DNA of 64,000 nucleotides from VGJJ01 sp964480705 (GTDB lineage Archaea > Iainarchaeota > Iainarchaeia > Iainarchaeales > VGJJ01), in assembly GCA_964480705.1 (NCBI GenBank), contig CAYZPC010000002.1, positions 1-64,000 on the forward strand, read 5' to 3'. Below the pieces are notes generated by a model that saw only the letters and a list, made by a program, of their open reading frames with translations, had not been told where the DNA came from and made no database searches. A program made the position numbers and the translations under genes. Shown one piece after another: positions 46,087 through 54,993 of the stretch; positions within the stretch are counted from its first letter, which is position 1; every line of letters starts with the position of its first letter.

Positions 46087-48060
46087 CTATTTTTGGCTTT
46101 TGGGGAGCCAAATTTCATCCATTTCATCAATGGGTGACTTTTCAGACCCCCTCATTATGTAGTTTTCAGGGGCGTCATTAGATGCGTGTTGGGAAACGTA
46201 CCAGAGGCCGATAACAGCCAATAACACGAGGATGCCCAACCAAAATCCCCCGCCCTGAACAACAAATCCAGTAATGGCGTTGGCAGCTGCAACAATCGGA
46301 ATCTCATTCGTGGGTGCCGCACTCCCTTGGGAGGAAGGTGCAACGTTTTCCAATTGAATCGTGTGCGTGTTGGTGTAACCGGCACTGATTACCTGCACGA
46401 TTGCAATGCTTTTTCCCGCAAACATTTCAGCAGGAATGTACACGAGTGGCGTGTCTAATCCCGTGAGTTGAATTGTTTTTGAAAATGTTTGCGTTCCCGG
46501 TTTTGCAATCACATTCAGTGTGACTTCCTGCGTGAATGTGGATTTATTTTCTAATTGCAATGCGAATTCGCGCGCACCATACAAGTTGAGCAGTGCGGGC
46601 GCGTTCACCAATTGCACCGGCGCATCATCCAATCCTGAAAACAACACGACACTTGTTTGGTCGGGTACCGTGCATCCTTGCAAATTTGTTTTGATAGTAA
46701 TAATTTGTTCCGCATTGGTGTTTGAAACAAAAAGTGTTTGCAATTTCACCGTGTCGGCGGGAATAATTATTTTGGATGGAGAAATAGTTCCGCTCGTGCT
46801 TGAAATATACAGTGTTGCATCATATGCGAGAGGGTTGTTGAACAGCACATCAATGCTTTTTTCTCCGCGCAGCACCGTAATGGGTTTCAATCCCGCATAA
46901 AATGAATTGCAGGATGCATTTTCCGTTCCAATGAAGCGGTATTCAAATCGTTTGGCATTCACGAGGCAGCTTCCTCCGTCCGTGAAGTGTCCTTTTACCG
47001 TGAGGAATGCATTTGCATCGAATGTTCCTGCATTGGAATATCCAATCGCGTCAAATGCAATTTCTTCCGAGGATTGTGATTCAACTTTCACAGGATTTGA
47101 AACCGGCTCGAATGCTACTTGGTAATTCTTATCTGCAAACGTGTATTCGTCCACGTAAAAATGCTGGTCGGCATTATTGATGAGTGAGAACGTGTGTGAA
47201 GTTGTTTCGCCGGCACGCACGGAGACAAATGGAATGTTCACATTCAATTCAGTGCACACACCTGTTTGCACACCCGTGTCTTCTACCGTCACATCAAATG
47301 TTTCAGAGATGTCAGAGAATGAACAATCATATCCATTTTCAAATTCTCCGCGAATTTCTACAAACACAGGATTTGTTTCATCGTCCGACACGCCTCGCGC
47401 GTCAATTTCAATCGTGTATGAATTCGTTCGGTTATTTTGAAGATTTTTTTCAAAATCAGAATCGGAAAAAGGAGGTTCCGCAGCGGCAGTGAATGAATCG
47501 CCGTCATCAAATACATCAAATCCTTGCAGAGTAAAATCATTGGAGGAATTGTTTGTCACGCGAACCGTGTGCAAAATAGTATCGTTTTCATTCAACGTCA
47601 CATCATCGGCTTCAATTTGAATGAGTGAGCAAACATCGTCGCCGTCTTGAATAGTTACGTTCACCGTGAATGTTAAATCGGAAAATTCACAATCATCATT
47701 GTCTTCAAATTCTCCGCGGAGTTGAATGCGAAACGTTTCTTGTCGGTCGCCGTTTACATCGACGGTGTCGTAGCGCAGACGCAAGTCTTCGGATTCATCT
47801 TCGTTGATTTGATCCGGAAAATCATCCACGCTGATATCCAAAAAGGGACTTGACTCTTGGACGCGCACGTCGTCTAATTCAAAGTCATCATTTCCATTGT
47901 TTTCAATGTCAAATGTAATCAAGCGGTTGTCGCGGTCTTCTGCAAACGTAACCGAAAGAGGAGAAATATCAATATCATTACACGAACTCGCAGCATAGCT
48001 CAATGAGAGCATACTGCCGAACATCAGGAGCAAAATTCCAAAGCGAAGGGCGTGAAGCAT
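46087..48060 (-). CDS. Large surface protein with disulfide-bonded Ig-like repeats
   Basis: 657 residues from ATG 48060 (MLHALRFGILLLMFGSMLSL), with GGTGA upstream and a typical signal peptide ending SYA. At least three beta-rich repeats of about 120-130 residues follow, each opening with a Cys in a phrase like CNDIDISPLSVTF, CSLIQIEADDVTL or CTELNVNIPFVSV and closing with another Cys in a CEFSDLTF/CSFSDIS/SCLVNAK position. Asp and Asn are very frequent, as in surface proteins. A C-terminal helix (about 605-628) and a short cytoplasmic tail anchor it. Probably part of the cell envelope or adhesion layer. Confidence 0.8.
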   Translation of the reverse strand: MLHALRFGILLLMFGSMLSLSYAASSCNDIDISPLSVTFAEDRDNRLITFDIENNGNDDFELDDVRVQESSPFLDISVDDFPDQINEDESEDLRLRYDTVDVNGDRQETFRIQLRGEFEDNDDCEFSDLTFTVNVTIQDGDDVCSLIQIEADDVTLNENDTILHTVRVTNNSSNDFTLQGFDVFDDGDSFTAAAEPPFSDSDFEKNLQNNRTNSYTIEIDARGVSDDETNPVFVEIRGEFENGYDCSFSDISETFDVTVEDTGVQTGVCTELNVNIPFVSVRAGETTSHTFSLINNADQHFYVDEYTFADKNYQVAFEPVSNPVKVESQSSEEIAFDAIGYSNAGTFDANAFLTVKGHFTDGGSCLVNAKRFEYRFIGTENASCNSFYAGLKPITVLRGEKSIDVLFNNPLAYDATLYISSTSGTISPSKIIIPADTVKLQTLFVSNTNAEQIITIKTNLQGCTVPDQTSVVLFSGLDDAPVQLVNAPALLNLYGAREFALQLENKSTFTQEVTLNVIAKPGTQTFSKTIQLTGLDTPLVYIPAEMFAGKSIAIVQVISAGYTNTHTIQLENVAPSSQGSAAPTNEIPIVAAANAITGFVVQGGGFWLGILVLLAVIGLWYVSQHASNDAPENYIMRGSEKSPIDEMDEIWLPKSQK

Positions 48061-48170
48061 GTATATAATATCACCCAGAACCATTAAATAAGAATACTTT
48101 TCCCGTGAATGAGTGAAGAATTAAACGAGGGAATAACGGCCATTAACGAAGTGTTTGAACGAACCCGCCC

Positions 48171-50054
48171 TTACTGCGGATGACCATCTTCTTCCATCAT
48201 TTGCTTCAACCGACGCAAAATCTCTTGTTTTTCGTCATTTGTCGGTGTTTTGGAAGTTTGTGGGGCGGTGGTTAGTGCTCCTTCCAATTGGGAGGATTGT
48301 CGCTGAAGGGTGTTTTTGAGCTCGCTGGGGATTCCCACATCATTGTCTTTTTCTTCTTGGGCTTTACGGTGTTCTTTTTCTTTCTGGGATAAATAGTCCA
48401 AATCCGAGGCAGATAGTCCTTCCACATCCTCGAAGGGCAAACTCTCCAGCGCTTCTTCTTCACTAATTTCCTGCTCCATCGCCGATTCCATTCCACTTGA
48501 ATGCGCGGGCGCCGAGGGGGCGGTGTAGGCATCAGCGTCTTCGACTTTCAATTCTTCATCAATAGACGCGCGTATTTTTTTCTCAGGTAAAACAGGTCGA
48601 GCCGCAGTATCTATGGTTGCAATTGAATTTTCGCGCGAGTGAGATGAATCATCAGTTGAGTGTGTTCCAAATGGTTGTTTCCACGGCATGGCATCACTCA
48701 CGGAAGATGAAGGCGATTGTGCTTGGGGAGTGGTGCGTGCCACCCAGGGCGGAACATAGGGTGCTGATTTCGCAGCAGGAGATGGTGCGGACACTCGTGT
48801 AGGAATGGTTGCGGGTGAGGGAGTTGAAATGATTGGATTTTTTTCTGCAGTTGGCAATGGTGTGTTTACGCGCGGCGCGGGAGTAAATTCTTTTTTGGTT
48901 TCGATTGGCTCGCGCGCAGTATTCATGGGCAACGGAGCAGTAGGGTAAATGGATTTTTTTTCGTGAATGACCGCAGGCACGGGCTGAGTAAGCGCAGGCA
49001 CATTTGTTTTTTCGCGTGCGATAGTTGCAATGTCAACTCGCGCAATGGAGGGAGGTGTTTGAGTAGTTTTCACGGGCGAAATGTCAGATGTTTTTTCACT
49101 TAATGGAGAAACGGTGCTCGCGGCTCGTGGAATAGGTGCGATGGGAGCAATGGGTTCTATGCTCGCGCGCGCGTTGGCAACAGCAGGGTTGCGTGCAGCC
49201 GCGGCATAAGGTGATGGAGCAGTTGATTTAATCGGGCTGGGCGAGACAGCAGGTGCAGTGGGAGGAGTTTGTTTTTCTCCAAATATTTTTTTCCAAAAAG
49301 ATTGTTTGGGTGCAGATGATTTTGCTGCGAGCGTTGGCGTAGGAGATGGTTGCGCAGGCAGTCGTTGTGCGGGCGCAGGTGTTTGAGTGAGCATGCGTGC
49401 GGTTGGAATCGTTCGTTCTCCTGGAGGTAGAATGGGAGTCACGCGCGGCGCAGGGGAAGATGGGGGTGCGGCCTGTCGTGGAGAGGAAATGGGTGGAGCG
49501 AGTGGTTTGTTGGATGGAAGGGGTGTTGATGAAACGGGCGGCGCGCGCGGGGGAGCAGCGGCTTGTGCAGCAGTGGGAGATGGTTTGGGCAGGGTGGCAA
49601 GTCCGCGCTGAATGTAGGGCGGGTAAGGCATGTTGGAATAATAGTGTGGAACGCGCGGCGCGGGAGGCGCAGGTGATGAAGTTGTTGGTGTGGATGCGGG
49701 AGTGCGATTGGGTGCTTGTGGCAAGGACGGTGAAGCAAATGCTGATTTGGATGTTGTCGGATATACATTTTTGAGCGGCGCAGTGGGCGAGGGGCGAGAA
49801 GTGGTTGCGAGGTGAGTGTCCATTATTTCATCCAGTTGCTGCCGCATCGCTGCCTGTGCTTGCGTGCTGGCAACGGTAGGTTGAGTGCTTTGTAATGGAA
49901 CTTTTTCTACGCGCGGTTTTCCAAACACGGCTAGAGAAATTTTTTTAGCAAATCCTGGAGTGAAATCGTTTCGGGGCAATTCGCCGAGGCGTTGTTTCTC
50001 TCTTCTTTTTTGGAGAAACTCATTGATTTCATCCACTTCTTCTTGGGCGGGCAT
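48171..50054 (-). CDS. Large Pro/Ala/Ser/Thr-rich disordered protein
   Basis: 627 residues without signal peptide or membrane segment. A short helical start (about 1-25, EVDEINEFLQKRREKQRLGE) is followed by more than 400 residues of Pro, Ala, Thr and Ser with no globular pattern, broken only by short basic stretches (KQSFWKKIFGEK). The C-terminal 120 residues are acidic and helical (EEALESLPFEDVEGLSASDL; NDEKQEILRRLKQMMEEDG). Likely an intracellular scaffold or linker with helices at both ends. The phrases KKISLAVFGK and FWKKIFGEK look like short linear motifs. Unrecognised. Confidence 0.7.
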   Translation of the reverse strand: MPAQEEVDEINEFLQKRREKQRLGELPRNDFTPGFAKKISLAVFGKPRVEKVPLQSTQPTVASTQAQAAMRQQLDEIMDTHLATTSRPSPTAPLKNVYPTTSKSAFASPSLPQAPNRTPASTPTTSSPAPPAPRVPHYYSNMPYPPYIQRGLATLPKPSPTAAQAAAPPRAPPVSSTPLPSNKPLAPPISSPRQAAPPSSPAPRVTPILPPGERTIPTARMLTQTPAPAQRLPAQPSPTPTLAAKSSAPKQSFWKKIFGEKQTPPTAPAVSPSPIKSTAPSPYAAAARNPAVANARASIEPIAPIAPIPRAASTVSPLSEKTSDISPVKTTQTPPSIARVDIATIAREKTNVPALTQPVPAVIHEKKSIYPTAPLPMNTAREPIETKKEFTPAPRVNTPLPTAEKNPIISTPSPATIPTRVSAPSPAAKSAPYVPPWVARTTPQAQSPSSSVSDAMPWKQPFGTHSTDDSSHSRENSIATIDTAARPVLPEKKIRASIDEELKVEDADAYTAPSAPAHSSGMESAMEQEISEEEALESLPFEDVEGLSASDLDYLSQKEKEHRKAQEEKDNDVGIPSELKNTLQRQSSQLEGALTTAPQTSKTPTNDEKQEILRRLKQMMEEDGHPQ

Positions 50055-50101
50055 GCGCCAAAAGACCGAGTTTGAGAATAAAAAAGAACTGTTTAAACGT
50101 G

Positions 50102-50136
50102 AAAAAAAGTGTAGGAAAAAGGTTTCCCTTTTTCCT
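50102..50136 (-). terminator. Hairpin plus T-run after the Thr/Ser/Pro-rich protein gene
   Basis: AGGAAAAAGG (50113-50122) pairs with CCTTTTTCCT (50127-50136). On the minus strand the stem is followed after a few bases by seven T (50108-50102), 8 nt after the stop at 50144. Confidence 0.65.
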
Positions 50137-50143
50137 TAGGTAT

Positions 50144-50944
50144 TTACTGTTTTCGTCCGCGCCAGGCAAATATGCCAAACACAAGGAGCACGAGCAGTCC
50201 TAACCAGGGTAGGTTGGCGCCGGTGAATAGTCCTGTGAGTGATGCAGTGGTTGCCGCGGGGGCGGGAGCAAATACTTCTTCTGGAACACTTCTTCCATCG
50301 GCCTGTCCAATGATGAGGGGATTAGGACCCGTTTCGGTTAGTTCGATGGGAATAGGATTAGTCACGAGTGTCCCTGCGCTTGGATTGCTCGGCTTCACCG
50401 GGCCCACGACCCATAATGGGTTGAATGAAAAGAGCGGGGTGAATTCTTCTTCCGGAGAATTTTCTTCGGGTTGAATTGGGGGCTCGGGCTGCGGCTGGCA
50501 GAATACCGTATCGGCTGCTAAGCATGGATCAATGGGGCATCCGATAGTGTCACTGACAGTACATGGTGCAGGAGATGGAGGCACGGGTCCGACGGGCACA
50601 CACCCGCCAGGAACAGTGCACGGGTCATTATTTCCGGTCGAAACTATTTTGGGAGTGCGGTGTTTTCGTCCCGACTCTGCCGGAACTATTTCTACCGCGT
50701 CAACAGCAGAATCATTTATCGAATTAATTTTACTTTCATTTTGTTTTTCATCTACGGTTTCATTTTCATTTATTTTTTCAGTTGAGTTTGTTGTTTCACT
50801 CGCGTCAGAAGAATTAGTTTCCGAAGGTGTTGCTTCGTTTTCTGCTGACGAGGAAGTAGCGTCGCTGGTCACTTCTTGCGCGTGAACAGTGGAGAATAGT
50901 GTCGCCATCACAAGTAATAGAATTACAAATGTTATTTGTCTCAT
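50144..50944 (-). CDS. Anchored Ser/Thr/Glu/Pro-rich surface protein
   Basis: 266 residues from ATG 50944, fixed by a GGAGGT site 6 nt upstream. Signal peptide MRQITFVILLLVMATLFSTV ending VHAQ. Residues 25-90 are rich in Glu, Ser, Thr and Asn with many possible N-glycosylation sites (NSS, NST). A Cys/Pro segment (about 105-155, CTVPGGCVPVGPVPP and CLAADTVFC) precedes a Pro-rich spacer, then a C-terminal helix (LPWLGLLVLLVFGIFAW) and a basic stop-transfer RGRKQ. The design is like archaeal stalk proteins. Unrecognised. Confidence 0.7.
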   Translation of the reverse strand: MRQITFVILLLVMATLFSTVHAQEVTSDATSSSAENEATPSETNSSDASETTNSTEKINENETVDEKQNESKINSINDSAVDAVEIVPAESGRKHRTPKIVSTGNNDPCTVPGGCVPVGPVPPSPAPCTVSDTIGCPIDPCLAADTVFCQPQPEPPIQPEENSPEEEFTPLFSFNPLWVVGPVKPSNPSAGTLVTNPIPIELTETGPNPLIIGQADGRSVPEEVFAPAPAATTASLTGLFTGANLPWLGLLVLLVFGIFAWRGRKQ

Positions 50945-51031
50945 GCAATTACCTCCAGTAATATACCGAGTGTGCGTCAATACCTGTTTTAATGAATCGG
51001 AAAAATGGTCGTATTAAGTGCGTTAACTCGC

Positions 51032-51976
51032 TTACCATTTTCCTCCGGCTCCACCGCCGCCACTCATTCCTCCGCCGAAGCCTCCGCCTCCTCCTCCAAA
51101 TCCGCCCGTTCCTCCAAACCCACCTCTGCCAAATCCTCCGAATCCAGTTCCAGATGTTGCGGCGGCAGCCAAACTGGTTACGAGAGGATGTCCTGTGATG
51201 ACAAAATAGAGAAAAATAAGCGCCACGGCGGTGAGACCGTAGAATGTTCCAAATAGAAAAAGAGTAACAAAACCAATGAAGCCCGTCATCCATATTCCCA
51301 TGAAGAAAAGCAAAAAGGCGTTAGGGATAATGAGCGCACGCGGCAGGGATTTTTTTTGAATTGTTTGATAGATGCGAAACAGCGCGGCGAAAAATAAAAT
51401 AATCACTGCAAAAATAAGTGTGAAACCCAATCCGAATAATTCACTATTTTCAAACGGGTCTGTTTCCTCATACTTTGACACCACGCTCGGATCATTTCGA
51501 ATGTATGATTCCGCTTCACTCACTACCGCATTAATTCCATTCCCGTATTCTCCTGCACGAAAATTCGGAACCAAAATCTCTCGGCCCATTCGGCCTAACA
51601 CAATGTCGGGCAACGTTCCTTCCAAACCATACCCTGTTTGAAAAAAATATTCGCGGTCATTTAGTGAAACGAGAATCAGCAGTCCATTATCCACGTCCGC
51701 TTGTCCAATTTTCCATGTGTCAAATACGCGTCCGGCGTAGAGAGAAACATCTTCCCCCTCCAGTGAGGGAATGGTAAGCACGGCAATCTCCACACTCGTA
51801 TCTGTTTCTAATTGCTGCAAGCGTTGCTCGAGCGCGCTTTCGTATTCTCGCAATATTCCCGCGTCATCGCGCACAAAACCATCCGGAGATGGAACATCGA
51901 GCGCGTGCACGCTGGATAATGTAAAAAGTGAAATGAAAATAAAAAAAAGAATAAGGGGAATGTTTTTCACAAACAT
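51032..51976 (-). CDS. TPM domain membrane protein (YgcG/Psb32-like)
   Basis: 314 residues: signal peptide (about 1-25, ending SVHA), then an extracytoplasmic TPM domain (about 28-165: GFVRDDAGILREYESALEQR; DNGLLILVSLNDREYFFQTG; LVPNFRAGEYGNGINAVV). Two or three helices follow (about 180-240), and a Gly-rich tail (FGGGGGGFGGGMSGGGG) ends in KW, a typical pattern for this group. TPM proteins are coupled with LemA in many bacteria and archaea. The gene starts 6 nt after LemA, so they form one operon. Function is not well established. Confidence 0.87.
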   Translation of the reverse strand: MFVKNIPLILFFIFISLFTLSSVHALDVPSPDGFVRDDAGILREYESALEQRLQQLETDTSVEIAVLTIPSLEGEDVSLYAGRVFDTWKIGQADVDNGLLILVSLNDREYFFQTGYGLEGTLPDIVLGRMGREILVPNFRAGEYGNGINAVVSEAESYIRNDPSVVSKYEETDPFENSELFGLGFTLIFAVIILFFAALFRIYQTIQKKSLPRALIIPNAFLLFFMGIWMTGFIGFVTLFLFGTFYGLTAVALIFLYFVITGHPLVTSLAAAATSGTGFGGFGRGGFGGTGGFGGGGGGFGGGMSGGGGAGGKW

Positions 51977-51982
51977 TCCTCC

Positions 51983-52567
51983 TTACGAAAAGTCGCTTGG
52001 AACCGTTGGAACGGTGCTCGCTCCTTCATCTGATTTGAAGAAGGGTTTGGGCGCATTTCCACCTACAAAAATACTATTGGGAATGAGAGAAATGTAGATG
52101 TTGTATTCTCCCACCGTCTCGTTGTAGCGTGTGCGTTCCGTGCTGATGCGATTTTCCGTTCCTTCTAATTGCACCATCAAATCTTGAAACGCGGCAGTGG
52201 CTTTCAACTCGGGATAATTTTCCGTAATCACGAGCAATTTTGAAAGTGTTGACTCAAATTGATTCGCCGTGTTGATTCGGTCATTCACATTTGTTTGTGT
52301 TTGCCACTGCGAGCGCAATGCTGTTAATTCAGTAAGCGTATCTTGCTCAAATCCTGCAACGCCTTTTACTGTGTTCACTAAATTTGGAATTAAATCGAAG
52401 CGTCGTTGATATTGTACTTCTACATTTGCCCATGCCCCGTTCACTTGTTGTTCGCGGATGGTTTCTCCATTGTATATTCCTACAACCCACATTCCAAGAA
52501 TGAGTACGATAACAATTCCCGCGGCCAATGGTGCCCAGGATGGTAGTTGATTATTTTTTTCAGCCAT
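51983..52567 (-). CDS. lemA: LemA family membrane protein
   Basis: 194 residues from ATG 52567. One N-terminal helix (about 9-29) is followed by VKVEVQWANVEVQYQRRFDL-like sequence (AWANVEVQYQRRFDLIPNLV) and NQFESTLSKLLVITENYPEL, the LemA core that forms a helical bundle outside the membrane. It ends AKPFF-like NAPKPFFKSDEG. Co-transcribed with TPM protein. Promoter: TATA near 52604, with an inverted repeat beside it. Confidence 0.93.
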   Translation of the reverse strand: MAEKNNQLPSWAPLAAGIVIVLILGMWVVGIYNGETIREQQVNGAWANVEVQYQRRFDLIPNLVNTVKGVAGFEQDTLTELTALRSQWQTQTNVNDRINTANQFESTLSKLLVITENYPELKATAAFQDLMVQLEGTENRISTERTRYNETVGEYNIYISLIPNSIFVGGNAPKPFFKSDEGASTVPTVPSDFS

Positions 52568-52588
52568 GATTAACACCCCTTACAGTAG

Positions 52589-52613
52589 CACTGTGTTTTC
52601 AGTGTTAAAAAAT
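52589..52613 (-). promoter_or_regulatory. lemA promoter with adjacent inverted repeat
   Basis: The minus strand reads ATTTTTTAAC (52613-52604), a TATA-like box about 40 nt before the lemA ATG. CACTG (52589-52593) and CAGTG (52600-52604) form an inverted repeat directly downstream of it, a possible operator covering the start site. Confidence 0.4.
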
Positions 52614-52641
52614 GGCGGGGTAAAATGCGATAAAAAGAGTG

Positions 52642-52677
52642 AAAAAAAAGATAAGGATGGGCTTTCGCCCATTCCTT
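52642..52677 (-). terminator. Hairpin plus T-run after the small membrane protein gene
   Basis: AAGGATGGGC pairs with GCCCATTCCTT with one bulge (52653-52677), and on the minus strand eight T follow after TATC (52649-52642). Confidence 0.7.
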
Positions 52678-52690
52678 GTTTTATTTTAAT

Positions 52691-53038
52691 TTAATGACCG
52701 GAGGCCATATTCCACACGGCTTTGATTCCCACAATTACTGCGGCGGGAGCCATGAGGCTGGCGATGTTGGCGAAGATGCTTCCGAGCATGCTTCCAACCG
52801 TCGGGATGAGAGCCCAATTAACGCTTCCTGCTACGAGCAATGCGACCACTGCCACTAAGAAGGATGTAATTTCTTTGTCGCTAATATTGAGCAATCCGAT
52901 GATGATTCCCAAAATGACGAAGACTAATGGCAAGGTACTGGCAAATCCGCCAAAGACACCTGAACCCAAGAGTCCGATAATGATGGCCAACACCACTCCG
53001 ATGATGAAAGCCCAAGAACCGTATTTTTGATCGATCAT
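52691..53038 (-). CDS. Small membrane protein, four helices
   Basis: 115 residues from ATG 53038, preceded by GGAGGTG 9 nt upstream. Four hydrophobic helices (about 8-25, 30-48, 55-75 and 85-105: WAFIIGVVLAIIIGLLGSGV, FLVAVVALLVAGSVNWALIP) with very short loops. No family recognised, but similar four-helix proteins are common in archaeal genomes. Its own promoter (TTTTAAACC on the minus strand, 53083-53091) and terminator make it a single-gene unit. Confidence 0.7.
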   Translation of the reverse strand: MIDQKYGSWAFIIGVVLAIIIGLLGSGVFGGFASTLPLVFVILGIIIGLLNISDKEITSFLVAVVALLVAGSVNWALIPTVGSMLGSIFANIASLMAPAAVIVGIKAVWNMASGH

Positions 53039-53189
53039 GGTTGAGACACCTCCTCGTGTCAAACTAAACTAACCCTGCAAGTGATGGTTTAAAAGAAAAA
53101 CGTCAAACGCACAACTATTGTTCGGCGATGGGCGTAATTATGTGGTTAGTTAATGATGCAAAAAAATGTAAATATTCGAAGAAGACGAT

Positions 53190-53210
53190 AAAAAAAATAG
53201 TTAAAAAAAA
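53190..53210 (-). terminator. T-run terminator after uS10
   Basis: Two blocks of eight T on the minus strand (53210-53203 and 53197-53190), 18 nt after the uS10 stop, match the oligo-T signal used by archaeal RNA polymerase. No gene lies in the remaining gap to 53039. Confidence 0.65.
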
Positions 53211-53227
53211 TTAGAATAAAATCGACT

Positions 53228-53539
53228 TCACTTGTCTTTGAAATCGATTTTGATTTGAACATCTTCGGGAATGTCAATTCGCATTACTCGGCGTAACGTA
53301 CGATCGTCTGATTCGACATCGATCATTCGCTTGTGCACGCGCATCTGCCATCGCTCATATGTTTCTGTTCCACCGCCACAAGGTGACTTGCGCGTGGGGA
53401 TGAGCAATTTTTTCGTGGGCAAGGGGATAACACCCGAGTGTTTTACTCCGGTTTTATCCGCAACGTCCACAATTTTTCCGCAGATGTCGGACAAGGTGTC
53501 GTAGCTCGGGCTTGTTAATGTGATTCGGGCTTTTTGCAT
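53228..53539 (-). CDS. rps10: 30S ribosomal protein uS10
   Basis: 103 residues. KARITLTSPSYDTLSDICGK and IPLPTKKLLIPTRKSPCGGG with TYERWQMRVHKRMIDVE are archaeal S10/S20e. GGTGA lies upstream of the ATG at 53539. It lies 37 nt after EF-1A, the usual archaeal tuf-rps10 pair. Confidence 0.98.
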   Translation of the reverse strand: MQKARITLTSPSYDTLSDICGKIVDVADKTGVKHSGVIPLPTKKLLIPTRKSPCGGGTETYERWQMRVHKRMIDVESDDRTLRRVMRIDIPEDVQIKIDFKDK

Positions 53540-53576
53540 ATCAGTTTCACCTTGTTCCGTTTTTCATCCAAAGAAA

Positions 53577-54845
53577 TTATTCGCGGGGCGTGACCTTCAA
53601 CACGACTCCCGCTGCGACTGTTTGTCCCATGTCTCGAACAGCAAATCGTCCGAGCGAGGGGAAGAGTTTGAATTCTTCAACCACCAAAGGCTTCTGCGGA
53701 ATGATTTTCACTAACGCAGCGTCTCCGGCTTTCAAGAACTTGGGGTTCTCTTCTTGCACGGCACCCGTCTTCGGGTCCATTCGCTTCTTCAATTCTGCTA
53801 ATGTGCAGGACATCTGAGCGGTGTGCATGTGGAACACAGGCGTGTATCCCACAGGGATGGCTGTCGGATGGTTCAACACGACAATTTGGGCTTCGAAGTC
53901 TTTCGCAACCATAGGGGGGTGTGTTTGGTGTCCAACCACATCTCCGCGGTTACAATCCTTTCGTTCCAATCCACGCACGTTGAATCCGATGTTGTCACCG
54001 GGAAGTGCTTGCGGTAATTGTTCGTGGTGGGCTTCAAGAGACTTGACTTCTCCGACTGCCTTTGAGGGCATGAAGATAATCTTGTCGTTGGGCTTGATGA
54101 TTCCCGTTTCTACTCGTCCAACAGGCACTGTTCCAACTCCCTTAATGGAGTAGACATCCTGAATGGGCAAGCGCAAGGGCTTGTCGGTAGGCAATTTTGG
54201 AGCGGACAATGAATCCAATCGTTCTAACAACGTGGGACCGGTGTACCAGGGCATGTTGGTGCTTTTCTTAGCAACATTATCTCCCATCCACGCGGACACG
54301 GGGACGACTAAGAATTGTTCGTCGCGGAATCCGGCCATCTTTACAAGTTTGGTGGCTTCTTCTTTCACGCGTTTGAAGTCTTCTTCTTTGTATCCCATTT
54401 CATCCATCTTGTTGATGGCAACGGTGAGTTGTTTGATTCCCATCACGTTGGCCAAGAAAGCGTGTTCCTTGGTTTGCATCTGAGGACCGTCTTTACACGA
54501 GATAACCAAAACAGCGGCATCTGCTTGAGATGTTCCTGTAATCATGTTCTTGACGAAGTCTCTGTGTCCAGGCGCGTCAATAATCGTGAAGTTGTTGTTC
54601 TTTCCAGCAAATTTCTTGTAGGAAACGTCAATCGTAACTCCGCGTTCGCGTTCTTCTTTCAAATTATCCATGACGTAAGCGAAGGCAAATGAACCTTTTC
54701 CTCGGGCATCGGCTTCTTCCTTAATTTTGCGGTATTCGTTTTCCGCTAATGCTCCTGAATCGTACAGGAATCGTCCAACTAATGTGGATTTACCATGGTC
54801 GACGTGACCAATGAAAATTAAATTGATATGGGGCTTTTCTGCCAT
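53577..54845 (-). CDS. tuf: Translation elongation factor EF-1A (aEF1A)
   Basis: 422 residues; carries aminoacyl-tRNA to the ribosome. G1 GHVDHGKSTLVG, G3 DAPGHRDF, G4 NKMD and the effector stretch RERGVTIDVSYKKF are intact. Domains II and III follow (VYSIKGVGTVPVGRVETGII; FRDMGQTVAAGVV-like VRDMGQTVAAGVVLKV). The canonical archaeal and eukaryotic form. It has its own TATA at 54917. Confidence 0.99.
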   Translation of the reverse strand: MAEKPHINLIFIGHVDHGKSTLVGRFLYDSGALAENEYRKIKEEADARGKGSFAFAYVMDNLKEERERGVTIDVSYKKFAGKNNNFTIIDAPGHRDFVKNMITGTSQADAAVLVISCKDGPQMQTKEHAFLANVMGIKQLTVAINKMDEMGYKEEDFKRVKEEATKLVKMAGFRDEQFLVVPVSAWMGDNVAKKSTNMPWYTGPTLLERLDSLSAPKLPTDKPLRLPIQDVYSIKGVGTVPVGRVETGIIKPNDKIIFMPSKAVGEVKSLEAHHEQLPQALPGDNIGFNVRGLERKDCNRGDVVGHQTHPPMVAKDFEAQIVVLNHPTAIPVGYTPVFHMHTAQMSCTLAELKKRMDPKTGAVQEENPKFLKAGDAALVKIIPQKPLVVEEFKLFPSLGRFAVRDMGQTVAAGVVLKVTPRE

Positions 54846-54916
54846 TTTTTATTCCTCCAGAACCTTTTTGTTGTTTGCAACCAACACTAAAGGGGAATTG
54901 CCACCCTTTCCGGCGC

Positions 54917-54926
54917 GGTATAAAAC
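54917..54926 (-). promoter_or_regulatory. TATA box of the EF-1A/uS10 unit
   Basis: The minus strand reads GTTTTATACC. Initiation near 54896 would leave a leader of about 50 nt. A second TATA-like stretch, CTATTTAAATG, lies at 54943-54953. Confidence 0.5.
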
Positions 54927-54993
54927 AAAAACCCCGGGCAACCATTTAAATAGGTAATGGGCGCAAAACGCGCAAAAGACCTTCCAAAGAAGG

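Noticed and set aside
49397..49774. 125-aa plus-strand ORF and apparent repeats inside the Pro/Ala-rich gene
   Set aside because: Antisense reading of a low-complexity gene. The repeated bases come from Pro/Ala codons and lack the regular unit and spacers of a CRISPR array.
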